Positions 45,205-53,475 of a stretch of DNA of 64,000 nt are shown here, in pieces. Within the stretch, counting starts at the first letter, position 1. Each line of letters opens with the position of its first letter. A program made the translations under genes and the position numbers. The stretch spans positions 558,001 to 622,000 of the forward strand of contig NZ_PDOF01000003.1 in NCBI RefSeq assembly GCF_003226345.1. Reading direction: 5' to 3'. Source of the DNA: Alteribacter lacisalsi (GTDB taxonomy: Bacteria; Bacillota; Bacilli; Bacillales; Salisediminibacteriaceae). The notes under the pieces are model-generated. The model saw only the letters and a program-made list of their open reading frames with translations. It did no database searches and was not told the origin of the DNA.

Positions 45205-45379
45205 GCTGTATTCTGCATCAGGTCGTGTATTTTGTCTTTTCACGACTTAACTCCATTAAAACTCTGAGTTAAGTAGTAAATCATGCTTTTTTAAGACTTA
45301 ACTCTTTCATAACACTGCGTTAGGTCGTGAAATCTCCTTTTTTGCGACTTAACTCCATCAAAACTCTGCGTTAGGTCGT
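45191..45379. repeat. 51-bp tandem repeat built on a 36-bp imperfect palindrome
   Basis: Units at 45242-45277, 45293-45328 and 45344-45379 start CGACTTAACTC (or AGACTTAACTC) and end GTTAGGTCGT (or GTTAAGTAGT). Successive starts are exactly 51 bases apart, and the 15-base intervals are also similar (AATC...TTTTTT). A decayed unit ends at 45226. Each unit could fold as a hairpin through CGACTTAAC/GTTAGGTCG. Confidence 0.8.
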
Positions 45380-45480
45380 AATTGCTCACTCCAGCCTCGT
45401 GTGAAACTCATAATACGTGAAACATCCTCACGTTCCCGGCCGTAAAAGAACTGATCACTTTTTACAGGAGGCTTCCAGCA

Positions 45481-45609
45481 GTGAAAAAGAAACGAAAAGA
45501 TCCAACTCGTGCAGCCGCAGACGGCGCAAAGGCCGATCTTGCCATTTTTATTCTGGAAATTCTGCTGTACGTTCCCCGCCTTGCCGGCCGATTCATCAGA
45601 AATCTTTAA
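45481..45609 (+). CDS. Putative 42-residue basic amphipathic small protein
   Basis: A GTG at 45481 preceded by ACAGGAGG at nine bases opens a 42-codon frame. The peptide starts MKKKRKDPTRAAADG and ends in a hydrophobic then basic helix (ILLYVPRLAGRFIRNL). The frame ends five bases before the convergent stop of the dioxygenase-like gene. The good ribosome site and membrane-like C terminus suggest a genuine small protein, perhaps peripheral to the membrane. I do not recognise it, and it could be a chance frame. Confidence 0.5.
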   Translation: MKKKRKDPTRAAADGAKADLAIFILEILLYVPRLAGRFIRNL

Positions 45610-45613
45610 AAAA

Positions 45614-46312
45614 CTATTTGTTCTTATCCGCCAGCGGCTTGGGATCGTAGCTTGTTCCTGTCGCATCGGTCAGGTCACTGATCGCCTGCCAGAGATGAGG
45701 ATAAAATTCAAACTTGGCTCCACGTTCAAGCATCTGGGCAGGAACCCCTTTGAGGCTTTTCGTATTGAGACCGATCATCCGGCGTACGAGCTGGATGTGC
45801 TGGTGCCGGAACGACTGGAAGCATTCATCAAAACGTGTGAGCGTCTGCATCAGCTGAAATAGAGCAAAGTAACTGCTTTTATTTTCATGCAGCTCCAGCA
45901 GTGAGAGATTCTCCTTTTTGATCAGCGCTTCGAACGGCTCCCACAGTGTCGGACCAAGACGGAGGATTTCGTTAAATCCAGGAGAGTCCTGGCCGCTGCC
46001 CCGTCCGAGAGCGAGGCGGATCGTATGATAATCTCTCGGGCTGATGACCTTTACCATGTCAAAAACGGCCGGAAGATGCTCAAGGTGCATGTTAACCCGG
46101 TTCAGTTTTTCCACTGCCCGTTCCACTCCACCTTCACGCATGTACGTATCCGCCTGATGAATGTATTGGATAATCAGCTTAAAATGCAGCTCGGAAATCT
46201 GATGTATCACCTGAAACGTCATTTCCTCATCACAGCTGGCCTCGTCCTCTGTCACCTGCAGTGCCAGCAGTTCGTCCGTATTGATGTATTTCTCGTAATC
46301 TGTCTTCGCCAT
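45614..46312 (-). CDS. Tryptophan 2,3-dioxygenase family haem protein (short form)
   Basis: The 232-residue helical protein aligns in pattern with TDO. FQVIHQISELHFKLI corresponds to the active-site histidine and ELxFK region, and FRHQHIQLVRRMIG to the haem-ligand histidine region. The usual GTGGS loop is replaced by LKGVPAQMLERGAKFEFYPHLW, and the length is shorter than the usual 280 or so residues. Canonical TDO opens the indole ring of tryptophan to N-formylkynurenine. The changed loop and the absence of kynurenine genes nearby leave the substrate open. A perfect cre-like site overlaps the upstream region. The ATG at 46312 follows a weak AGGGG site. Confidence 0.75.
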   Translation of the reverse strand: MAKTDYEKYINTDELLALQVTEDEASCDEEMTFQVIHQISELHFKLIIQYIHQADTYMREGGVERAVEKLNRVNMHLEHLPAVFDMVKVISPRDYHTIRLALGRGSGQDSPGFNEILRLGPTLWEPFEALIKKENLSLLELHENKSSYFALFQLMQTLTRFDECFQSFRHQHIQLVRRMIGLNTKSLKGVPAQMLERGAKFEFYPHLWQAISDLTDATGTSYDPKPLADKNK

Positions 46313-46334
46313 GATTCAACAACCCCTTCGTCAA

Positions 46335-46350
46335 ATGTAAGCGCATTCAA
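46335..46350. promoter_or_regulatory. cre site before the dioxygenase-like gene
   Basis: ATGTAAGCGCATTCAA fits the consensus WTGNAANCGNWWNCAW at every fixed position. It lies 23 bases before the ATG, so CcpA could block expression when preferred carbon is present. The same core recurs before the formate dehydrogenase gene. Confidence 0.6.
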
Positions 46351-46433
46351 TCTGTCTCCTGTCCAGTTTACTAGATTAACCCCGGCGTTGCCACACCGTT
46401 TTGCTGACGAAGCCTCTGACAAGGCCTTCCCGG

Positions 46434-46475
46434 CAAAAAAATAGTGCCCGGCCCCTCCTGTGAGGTTCCGGGCAC
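46434..46475 (-). terminator. Intrinsic terminator after moaA
   Basis: On the minus strand GTGCCCGG...CCTC pairs with GAGG...CCGGGCAC and is followed by AUUUUUUU. Confidence 0.85.
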
Positions 46476-46482
46476 AAAATGA

Positions 46483-47514
46483 TTATCCCCCGATATAGGA
46501 CATCTCAATTTTAGGGCCGTTATTCTTTGCCCGGACCGTTTCCTCTGTCCGTTCGTCGGAGTAACGGTCGTGGCGGTTTTTCCAGATACCGGACAGATGC
46601 TCGTATAAATCCCGCTCGCCGATGCCGTCACGGATCAGGCCTCGGATATCCTCGCCCTTCGTGGCAAACAGGCACGTAAACAGCTTTCCGTCGGCAGACA
46701 GCCTTGCTCTTGTGCAACTGGAGCAGAATGAGTCGGAAACGGAGGAAATAACACCAATTTCTCCTTCTCCATCAGTGTAGGCGTAGCGGTCCGCCACTTC
46801 GCCGTAGTAGTTGGCACGGACCGGCTCAACCGGAAACTCGCCGCTGATTTCACTGACGATCTCTTTTTTGGGAACCACACTGTCAAAATTCCAGCCGTTC
46901 GTGTTGCCAACATCCATAAATTCAATAAATCTGAGAATGACACCTGAGCCTTTAAAGTAACGGGCCATCGGTACAATCTGTGACTCATTGGCGTCTTTTT
47001 TCACTACCATATTCACCTTCACACTGAGGCCGGCTTTTTCTGCCCGGGCGATGCCTTTGAGCACCGGCTTAACTGGGACATTCCGGCCGTTCATTTTCCG
47101 GAATACCCGGTCTTCGATCGCATCGAGGCTCACATTTACCCTATCAAGGCCGGCTTTTTTCAGAGCCTCGGCATGCTTGACCAGAAAAACGCCGTTGGTT
47201 GTGAGTGCCACATCCTTAATTCCTGCAATCTCCTTGAGTCTTTTGACCAGTTCCGGAAGATTGTTCCGCAGAAGAGGCTCTCCTCCTGTAATCCGGATCT
47301 TTTCAACACCGAGTCCGGCAAACTGACGTGCCAGACGGACAATTTCATCAAAAGAAAGGAGTTCGTCCTCTTTCATAAACGGATAGTCAGGACCGAAAAT
47401 TTCTGCCGGCATACAGTAGGAACACCTGAAATTACACTGGTCTGTCACTGAAATCCGCAGATCCTTTAATGGACGAAACAATGCGTCGTACGCCTGCTGT
47501 TCCTGCTTTTTCAC
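46483..47514 (-). CDS. moaA: GTP 3',8-cyclase MoaA
   Basis: The 343-residue radical SAM enzyme has the N-terminal [10 protein letters not shown] motif (first 4Fe-4S cluster, with SAM) and the C-terminal [19 protein letters not shown] region with three cysteines for the second cluster. Between them are [10 protein letters not shown] and LTTNGVFL. MoaA converts GTP to 3',8-cyclo-GTP in the first step of molybdenum cofactor synthesis. The start is GTG at 47514 after a GGAGT site. It is 42 bases after fdhD and probably co-transcribed, supplying cofactor for the formate dehydrogenase encoded upstream. Confidence 0.93.
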   Translation of the reverse strand: MKKQEQQAYDALFRPLKDLRISVTDQCNFRCSYCMPAEIFGPDYPFMKEDELLSFDEIVRLARQFAGLGVEKIRITGGEPLLRNNLPELVKRLKEIAGIKDVALTTNGVFLVKHAEALKKAGLDRVNVSLDAIEDRVFRKMNGRNVPVKPVLKGIARAEKAGLSVKVNMVVKKDANESQIVPMARYFKGSGVILRFIEFMDVGNTNGWNFDSVVPKKEIVSEISGEFPVEPVRANYYGEVADRYAYTDGEGEIGVISSVSDSFCSSCTRARLSADGKLFTCLFATKGEDIRGLIRDGIGERDLYEHLSGIWKNRHDRYSDERTEETVRAKNNGPKIEMSYIGG

Positions 47515-47556
47515 ACGATCACTCCTTTCTTTTCTTTTCCCTCTTCCATGCGGGTT

Positions 47557-48345
47557 TCAATCCTGTTTCACACGCTCATGGTGGGCATAAACGTTAAACC
47601 GGCTGCCCCTGACAAAGCCGATGGCCGTAATGCCGAGATCCTCCGCAAGCTCTATGGCGAGGGACGTAGGCGCGGACTTCGAAAGCAGAATTCCGCAGCC
47701 GATCTTGGACACTTTCAGAAGCACTTCCGACGATATTCTGCCGCTGAAAGCAATAATTTTGTCTTTCATACCGATCCGGTTTACAAGACCGTGTCCGTAA
47801 ATTTTATCAAGAGCGTTGTGACGGCCGATATCCGACCTGGACACAAGCACCTCATCGGCTGAGCAGAGGGCCGTGTTGTGAAGGCCGCCGGTTTTCTGAA
47901 AGTCGGACGAGCCCTCCTGCATTTTTTTCATCAGGCCGATGCACTGCTCAGGTGTCACGGTGAGGGAGGTGGTAATTGTCTTGGCTGTTTTCATGTCATT
48001 GTGAAAATAGAACTGACGGCTTTTGCCGCAGCACGAGCCGATTACCCGTTTTGTTCCAAAGTCGGCAGATGAGATTTTTTTATTCTTAAGCGTTACATAA
48101 GCAAAGCCTTTGCTCTTGTCCACCGATAGGGAGTCGATATCTGCCGGGAGACGAATCAGCCCCTCTGAAGCGAGAAAACCGATCACCATATCTTCCAAGT
48201 GTGCCGGCGTGCAGACCATGGTGGCAAATTCCTCACCGTTTACGTGGACCGTGAGGGCTGCTTCGGTTGCCACCAGATCCTCTGTTTCTCTGAATCCGTC
48301 ATTTTCGAAAGTGAGAATCGGCTGTTTTTTCATCACCTGGTCCAT
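47557..48345 (-). CDS. fdhD: Formate dehydrogenase accessory sulfurtransferase FdhD
   Basis: The 262-residue protein matches FdhD. It has the cysteine-bearing GSCCGKSRQ loop near residue 105 (the sulfurtransferase site is normally two cysteines in CxxC; here they read SCC-G), followed by TGGLHNTAL, RSDIGRHNALDKIYG near residue 170 and SGRISSEVLLKVSK. FdhD passes sulfur from a cysteine desulfurase to the molybdenum cofactor before insertion into formate dehydrogenase. GGAGTC upstream supports the ATG at 48345. It lies between moaA and the FdhF/YdeP-type gene. Confidence 0.92.
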   Translation of the reverse strand: MDQVMKKQPILTFENDGFRETEDLVATEAALTVHVNGEEFATMVCTPAHLEDMVIGFLASEGLIRLPADIDSLSVDKSKGFAYVTLKNKKISSADFGTKRVIGSCCGKSRQFYFHNDMKTAKTITTSLTVTPEQCIGLMKKMQEGSSDFQKTGGLHNTALCSADEVLVSRSDIGRHNALDKIYGHGLVNRIGMKDKIIAFSGRISSEVLLKVSKIGCGILLSKSAPTSLAIELAEDLGITAIGFVRGSRFNVYAHHERVKQD

Positions 48346-48417
48346 TGGCTGACTCCTTTGCGTGTTGGTTTATTAAATCGAATATATACATTTCCTTTAC
48401 TATGCTTCTGCAATGCT

Positions 48418-48537
48418 TCGCCGAACGACATCCGCTCGCTTTCCGCTGCGGTGCCGGCGAGCCTCCGCGGCCGCTGCCTTTCGGGGTCTCGCCTGGACCC
48501 CACTGCCGCAGGAGTCTCGCTCCTGTTGTCAGCTGTG
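48418..48537. repeat. Inverted copy of the GC-rich dispersed intergenic element
   Basis: Read on the minus strand, the stretch shows GAGACTCCTGCGG, GGGGTCC, GCGAGACCCCG and GCGGAAAGCGAGCGG, the blocks seen in the copies at 21070 and 23044. It occupies most of the gap between fdhD and the FdhF/YdeP-type gene. Confidence 0.65.
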
Positions 48538-48592
48538 CATAAAAACAGATAACTTGCCTGAAGTAATCATTTTTACTGATGAAAGGTATACT

Positions 48593-50944
48593 CTAACTGA
48601 TCTCTGTTTCCAGTTCATCGATGCGCCGCTCTACGTACTTTGTATCTTTTTTCGCGTGGAAGGTTTCAGCCTTTTCCACGACCACGGCAGTGTTGTATTC
48701 CGGAATTCCGGCGTACTGCTCGTAAACGCCTTTCGGAATAAGAACGTTTCCTTCCGGCCAGTATACCTGGATATTGCCTTTCTTCGTAGCGTCGATTTTC
48801 GCCCGGCCGTGATAAACGCCGAACTTATTATACGCTACGATGGCTTCTCCTTCTTTGATGTTCAGCTCACGGCAGTCTTCCTCGTTGAGAAGAATATCAA
48901 AACGGTCCGCTTCATTGTTCGGGTCCGTATCTTTATAAATCATGGAATTGAACTGTTTTCCTCGGCGGGTCGTCACATAGAAATGACCCTCCGGTTTTCT
49001 CAGCTCCGGCAGTTCAATCGGCAGCAGATTTCCCCGGCCGTCTTCGGTCGGACAGATGCCATCTTCAAGCAGCCAGGCACCGCCCCACTGAAATACATCC
49101 CCTTTTTCCTTAAGGTGCTGGATGCCGTCGTACATCGGATGGGCTTTCGCAATTTCCTCACGGATTTGATCAGCCGTCTGAAAATCGATCAGTTCACTCT
49201 TATACGGCTTGATTCGTTTAGCCAGGTCCACGTAGATCTCCCACTCGGCCCGGGCTTCTTCAATCCGGGGGCCTTTTATTTCAGGAGAAAAGTAGACCAT
49301 CCGCTCCGTGGAAGTGGAGGTCCCGCCGCCTTTTTGTTCATACCGGGTGGCTGCCGGCAGGACAATGACTTCCTCCCTGGCATCTACAAGGGTTGATGTG
49401 TTCAGGATAATATCCTGGTGCACACGGATGTCGACATTCTCCAGGCACTGACGGACAAAATCCGGATCCGGCATCGTTTCAAGGAAGTTTCCGCCGGACG
49501 TATAGAAGACTTTGAGTTTCCGCTCATGATCTTCAGGAAGCATGGCGTTTTCAAGGGAAACACCGACGATATCCCCCTGCCATTTCGGTATATCAAACTT
49601 CCAGAGCTTCTGAATCCGCTTCCGGTTCGGTTCATCAAAGTCGCCGCCTGGAAGAACAAACGGATCAGCCCCCATTTCTCCTGATCCCTGTACGCCGGAG
49701 TGGCCGCGGATCGGCATGACCCCGCAGTGCTCCCGTCCGATAAATCCCCTGAGCATGGCAAGGTTGGCTACCTGGGAAATGTTATCAGTCCCAAACCGGT
49801 GCTGGGTCAGTCCCATGGACCAGACGAACACGCCGCTTTTCGACTTGGCGAGCAGCTGGGCAAATTCGAGCATCCGCTCCTTCGACAGTCCTGATGATTT
49901 CACGATCGGATCCCATTCCTGGGCCTCTACATGGGCTTTCAGCTGTTTGAATCCGTTTGTGTGCTCATCGACGAAGCTGCGGTCGATGGCAGATCCGGGC
50001 GCCTGCCTCTCCATGTCAAACCAGTGCTTCATGACACCGTTCATAAAGGCGATATCGCCGCCGATGTTTACCTGGTACACGTCATCTGCCAGCTTCGTCC
50101 CGAACAGGGCGCTGTCAGGGACCGATGGAATCCAGTAGTGATCCATAGACGGCTCCCGGTAAGGGTTGATCATAATGATTTTTGTGCCCTTCCGCTTTGC
50201 TGCATACATATATTTGGTCGAAACCGGCTGGTTGTTCGATGCGACCGAGCCCCAGAAAATAAGGACGTCGGATCCGATCCAGTCCTGATAGTTGCAGCTC
50301 GATGCGCCGATCCCGAGAGAACGCTTGAGCGCCGTTTTACTCGGGGAGTGACAGATCCGCGAGGCATTGTCGATATTATTAGTTCCGATAAACCGGGCTG
50401 CTTTTGCCGCTGCATAATAGGATTCATTTGTAATCCCCCGTGCAGTCAGGAAAAAGCTCAGCTGTTTCGGGTCAATTGTTTTAATTTTACCGGCAATCCG
50501 GCCCATGGCGTCGTCCCATGTAATTCTCGTAAACTTCTTTTCCCCGGGCTTACGGGACAGGGGATAAGGAATGCGGCCCAGTTCACGGAGCTCCGAGCTG
50601 TTCATTTTTTTCAGCTCATCCACGTCCTGAAACAGAACATCGTCTTTAATGGCCGGCATCGTATTTAAGCGCAGTACATTGAGACGGGTCGTACAGATGT
50701 GCGGACCGCTCAATGTCTGGTCGTAAAGACCGGAAACCCCGAGAGCGCATCCGTCACAGACACCCTGTGTCAGAATGCGGGTGGCGTACGGCAGGTTGTC
50801 TTTGTTCTCCCAGACGACTTTCGCTGTATCACGAATATGCTTCGGTTTCACTTTTCCCAGTCCGAACGGGACCATGCTCACCCAATGTTTAGGATCGGGT
50901 TTTTTAGGCAGCTTCATCGGTCCCTGATGTTTTGTTTTCCCCAT
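48593..50944 (-). CDS. FdhF/YdeP-family molybdopterin oxidoreductase (formate dehydrogenase-like)
   Basis: The 783-residue protein is a molybdopterin oxidoreductase of the FdhF/YdeP type. N-terminal GVCDGCALG replaces the four-cysteine iron-sulfur motif of classical formate dehydrogenases. Cofactor segments are GSVASNNQPVSTKY and MPIRGHSGVQGSGEMG. The candidate molybdenum-ligand cysteine is in NASRICHSPS. No Tat signal is seen, so it should be cytoplasmic. Adjacent fdhD, moaA and an OFA-family transporter support formate as substrate, although the physiological electron acceptor is unknown. AAAGGTG precedes the ATG at 50944. A cre-like site lies 87 bases upstream. Confidence 0.88.
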   Translation of the reverse strand: MGKTKHQGPMKLPKKPDPKHWVSMVPFGLGKVKPKHIRDTAKVVWENKDNLPYATRILTQGVCDGCALGVSGLYDQTLSGPHICTTRLNVLRLNTMPAIKDDVLFQDVDELKKMNSSELRELGRIPYPLSRKPGEKKFTRITWDDAMGRIAGKIKTIDPKQLSFFLTARGITNESYYAAAKAARFIGTNNIDNASRICHSPSKTALKRSLGIGASSCNYQDWIGSDVLIFWGSVASNNQPVSTKYMYAAKRKGTKIIMINPYREPSMDHYWIPSVPDSALFGTKLADDVYQVNIGGDIAFMNGVMKHWFDMERQAPGSAIDRSFVDEHTNGFKQLKAHVEAQEWDPIVKSSGLSKERMLEFAQLLAKSKSGVFVWSMGLTQHRFGTDNISQVANLAMLRGFIGREHCGVMPIRGHSGVQGSGEMGADPFVLPGGDFDEPNRKRIQKLWKFDIPKWQGDIVGVSLENAMLPEDHERKLKVFYTSGGNFLETMPDPDFVRQCLENVDIRVHQDIILNTSTLVDAREEVIVLPAATRYEQKGGGTSTSTERMVYFSPEIKGPRIEEARAEWEIYVDLAKRIKPYKSELIDFQTADQIREEIAKAHPMYDGIQHLKEKGDVFQWGGAWLLEDGICPTEDGRGNLLPIELPELRKPEGHFYVTTRRGKQFNSMIYKDTDPNNEADRFDILLNEEDCRELNIKEGEAIVAYNKFGVYHGRAKIDATKKGNIQVYWPEGNVLIPKGVYEQYAGIPEYNTAVVVEKAETFHAKKDTKYVERRIDELETEIS

Positions 50945-51030
50945 GTGGCATCACCTTTCTTTTCCGGCTGAGGGACGCTGTTTCCGTTTGTGCGCCAAGA
51001 TGCGGAAGTTTCCGCCAGCCGTCATTATAA

Positions 51031-51046
51031 TTGTAAACGCATTCAT
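51031..51046. promoter_or_regulatory. cre site before the FdhF/YdeP-type gene
   Basis: TTGTAAACGCATTCAT fits the cre consensus WTGNAANCGNWWNCAW at every fixed position. It lies between the DUF2294 stop and the oxidoreductase start. CcpA repression of this gene, or roadblock control of readthrough from upstream, is inferred. Confidence 0.6.
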
Positions 51047-51080
51047 AAATTTCAGGGCCGGATCCCCGGGTTTACCGGCT

Positions 51081-51446
51081 TTATCTGCCGGATCCGAATT
51101 TCTTTTCCAGATCTTCATCAAAAATAAAAATACTCATCCCGAAGTCCTTCTCAATATCAATGTCCACATACAAATCAAGAAACACGGCACCAAGATATTC
51201 TTCCATCTCCACAGGACGGTTGTTCCGGTACATATCCTTTACCATCTCCGTTCTTGCGGCACGGACCATCTGTTTACCTTCCGAGGCGTTGGCAATGAAT
51301 TTCTCAACGGGAGACAGGTTTCCCTCCATTTCCGAAATAGCCCAGTTCCGGCAGAACGTTGTCCGGATTTCCCTAGGACCTTTTCCCATATGGCGCTTCC
51401 GGAAAGCCCTTACAAGATTACTAAACTCTGCTTCGTGTTTGTTCAT
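51081..51446 (-). CDS. DUF2294 family protein (YbcI-like)
   Basis: The 121-residue cytoplasmic protein matches DUF2294. It has an N-terminal GKGPREIRTTFCRNWAI block and a central VEKFIANASEGKQMVRAARTEMVKDM. The family is small and uncharacterised; B. subtilis YbcI is one member. Here it lies between the FdhF/YdeP-type gene and the OFA transporter on the same strand. I infer a link to formate or one-carbon metabolism from position only. The ATG at 51446 follows a GAAGGATGCGG site. Confidence 0.78.
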   Translation of the reverse strand: MNKHEAEFSNLVRAFRKRHMGKGPREIRTTFCRNWAISEMEGNLSPVEKFIANASEGKQMVRAARTEMVKDMYRNNRPVEMEEYLGAVFLDLYVDIDIEKDFGMSIFIFDEDLEKKFGSGR

Positions 51447-51514
51447 GTCCGCATCCTTCTAACTATCTTTTATTTTCTGCTTTTATTATAACACCTTCTA
51501 AGCGGCGGGACGGA

Positions 51515-52828
51515 CTACCCGGCATGGACGCCTTTGGCTTTTTCCGCTTTTACCCTGTCCTCCGCCTTCTCCTCTTCCGCGTTTTTCTTTTCCAGCTTGC
51601 GAATATCGACCCGGATCACAAGGGAAATGATAAACGCGATTACAAACATACCTGAAAAATAAATCAGACTGTTTGAGTAGCTTCCTGTCGTGTCATACAT
51701 CCACGCTGCAAAGAGCGGGCCTGCAAGCCCTGCAGCGGCCCATGCAGTCAGAATATAACCGTGGATGGCTCCAAGCTGCTTCGTCCCGAACATATCCCCG
51801 ATATATGCCGGAATGGAAGCAAATCCTCCTCCGTAGCATGTATAAATAATCATCAGCATGATCTGAAACGGTACAGCTGCAGTGGTGAACGGCAGAAGGG
51901 CGAAAAGGACAGCCTGAATGACGAAGAATGCCGTGTACGTATTCGGCCGGCCGATATAATCGGAAATTGAAGCCCAGCCGAGCCGCCCGATACCGTTAAA
52001 CACACCAAGGATCCCGACGAGTGCCGCCGCCTGGGTTGCCGACATGCCGACACTTTCCTGCGCCAGCGGACTTGTAGCTGAAAGAATAGCAATTCCGCAG
52101 GTCACATTAATAAAAAGCATGAGCCACAGATAGTAGAATCGTGGTGTTTTGATTGCCTCATTTGCCCGAAGCTGGGCAAGGTCTTTCTTGATTTTGACTT
52201 TTCCACTGTCGACTTTCTCCTTAAATCCTTCCGGCATCCATCCCTCCGGGGGACGTTCGAGGTAAAGCGACGAGAGAAACATCACCACAAAATAGACGGA
52301 ACCAAGAATAAAAAAGGTATTGGCTATACCGACACTGTTAATGAGCGCGTCCATCACCGGACTGCTGATGGCCGCGGCAAAACCGAAGCCCATAATCGCC
52401 AGTCCTGTAGCTAGACCACGGCGGTCCGGAAACCACTTTACGAGCGTGGAAACAGGGGCGATGTAACCGACCCCGAGTCCGATCCCGCCAAGAACCCCAA
52501 AGGACAGGTAAAGCAGGATGAGTGAACCGGTATTAACGGCAATCCCTGAGACGAATACCCCAATCCCAAAACAAAATGCGGCAAGCAGACCGGCTTTTTT
52601 AGGTCCGTATTTTTCAACAAAGTGACCTAGAAACGCTGCTGAGAGACCGAGAAACAAAATGGCAATACTGAACGTCATTTGAACCTGACTGGATGACCAG
52701 CCGAACTGTTCCATCAATGGATTCGTGAAAACACTCCAGGCGTACACGGCTCCGATTGAAATGTGAATCCCGACTGCCGAAAGTGCAATAAGCCAGCGGT
52801 TTTTCAATTTCTTCTGCTCTTTCCCCAA
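51515..52828 (-). CDS. MFS transporter, oxalate/formate antiporter (OFA) family
   Basis: The 437-residue protein has twelve hydrophobic segments and OFA-type MFS motifs: IGAVYAWSVFTNPLMEQFGW in the first helix region, FVEKYGPKKAGL after helix 2, and a central loop before helix 7 that ends in Arg/Lys. OFA members exchange oxalate for formate or carry related monocarboxylates. Its place next to the formate dehydrogenase module suggests formate or oxalate transport. I chose the TTG at 52828 because AGAGGAGG lies eight bases upstream; the frame extends further but without features. The tail is charged (KLEKKNAEEEKAEDRVKAEKAK). Confidence 0.85.
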   Translation of the reverse strand: MGKEQKKLKNRWLIALSAVGIHISIGAVYAWSVFTNPLMEQFGWSSSQVQMTFSIAILFLGLSAAFLGHFVEKYGPKKAGLLAAFCFGIGVFVSGIAVNTGSLILLYLSFGVLGGIGLGVGYIAPVSTLVKWFPDRRGLATGLAIMGFGFAAAISSPVMDALINSVGIANTFFILGSVYFVVMFLSSLYLERPPEGWMPEGFKEKVDSGKVKIKKDLAQLRANEAIKTPRFYYLWLMLFINVTCGIAILSATSPLAQESVGMSATQAAALVGILGVFNGIGRLGWASISDYIGRPNTYTAFFVIQAVLFALLPFTTAAVPFQIMLMIIYTCYGGGFASIPAYIGDMFGTKQLGAIHGYILTAWAAAGLAGPLFAAWMYDTTGSYSNSLIYFSGMFVIAFIISLVIRVDIRKLEKKNAEEEKAEDRVKAEKAKGVHAG

Positions 52829-53475
52829 GTTGAAAACCCTCCTCTTAAAATACAGATAATGTTTTATGTGATAAAACATGCAGTCCATTATCCTGGTGAA
52901 CGCACGCCGGCTGGCCGGGCCGGAGGCGATGTCTATGGTGAGGGTACTGCATTTGATACTGCACGAAAAAATGAATGTAAGGCGGCACCGGGGAAAATCT
53001 CTGGGAGGAGAAAAAATTCTTTCCCCGGGTACCGCAGAAACATAAAACCACCGCCCCGTTCCGAGGGCATAAATCCCCCTTGAACGAGACGGTGGCTGTT
53101 TCAACAGGATCGCTATTGAACCGCTGACCACATACGTCTGCGTGGTAATGAACGCCGATCTGACCGGTAGGCAGGAACGCTGCTCCGACACCAGAAACGG
53201 TAGTCACTGTGGCATAATTTGTAACAAAATGTTCACATTTGATATGTTAAACCTTAAAACATAAAAGCGCTTACGTCAAGGTAACATTTTCCATATATGG
53301 CCCGCAGACTGCATCTCCAATTTCCTTTGCGGTGCTTTAGTCCTGCATAGGATCCCGGACTAATTTTTAATCCCCGTTCTGTCATCTATATGTAATATGG
53401 TAATTTGCCGCAAATTGTTTACAAGGACAGAATTCAGGAAATGGAATGGTATTCTGATACAAGGAGTGATTCCAT
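52829..53475. promoter_or_regulatory. Long leader of the OFA transporter and upstream region
   Basis: This 647-base stretch holds no gene I support. On the minus strand a TTGACG -35-like box near 53274-53279, overlapping a cre-like ACGTAAGCGCTTTTAT (two mismatches), precedes a leader of about 430 bases. It contains a large hairpin at 53047-53093 whose arms ACCG...CGTTC and GAACG...CGGT enclose GGG/CCC and are followed by GGUUUUAU, resembling an attenuator, and an inverted repeat at 52859-52879. The + strand part ends with AAGGAGTG for the channel gene. Confidence 0.45.
52859..52879. promoter_or_regulatory. Perfect inverted repeat close to the OFA transporter start
   Basis: ATGTTTTAT and ATAAAACAT form 9-bp perfect arms around GTG, 31 bases upstream of the TTG start. 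It may be an operator or an RNA hairpin that affects ribosome access. No regulator can be named. Confidence 0.5.

Noticed and set aside
45191-45379. Possible mini-CRISPR: 36-bp palindromic repeats with 15-bp intervals
   Set aside because: The intervals are similar to one another, are too short for spacers, and no cas genes are present. A 51-bp tandem repeat explains it better.
48413-49396. 327-codon + strand frame opposite the FdhF/YdeP-type gene
   Set aside because: It begins in the repeat element, is antisense to a clear molybdopterin oxidoreductase and has no recognisable motif.
51515-53191. Longer 558-residue form of the OFA transporter
   Set aside because: The extra 121 residues lack MFS features and the TTG at 52828 has an ideal AGAGGAGG site.
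52845-53207. 120-codon minus-strand frame in the OFA transporter leader
   Set aside because: It has no ribosome site, runs through the hairpin and the inverted repeat, and has no protein-like pattern.
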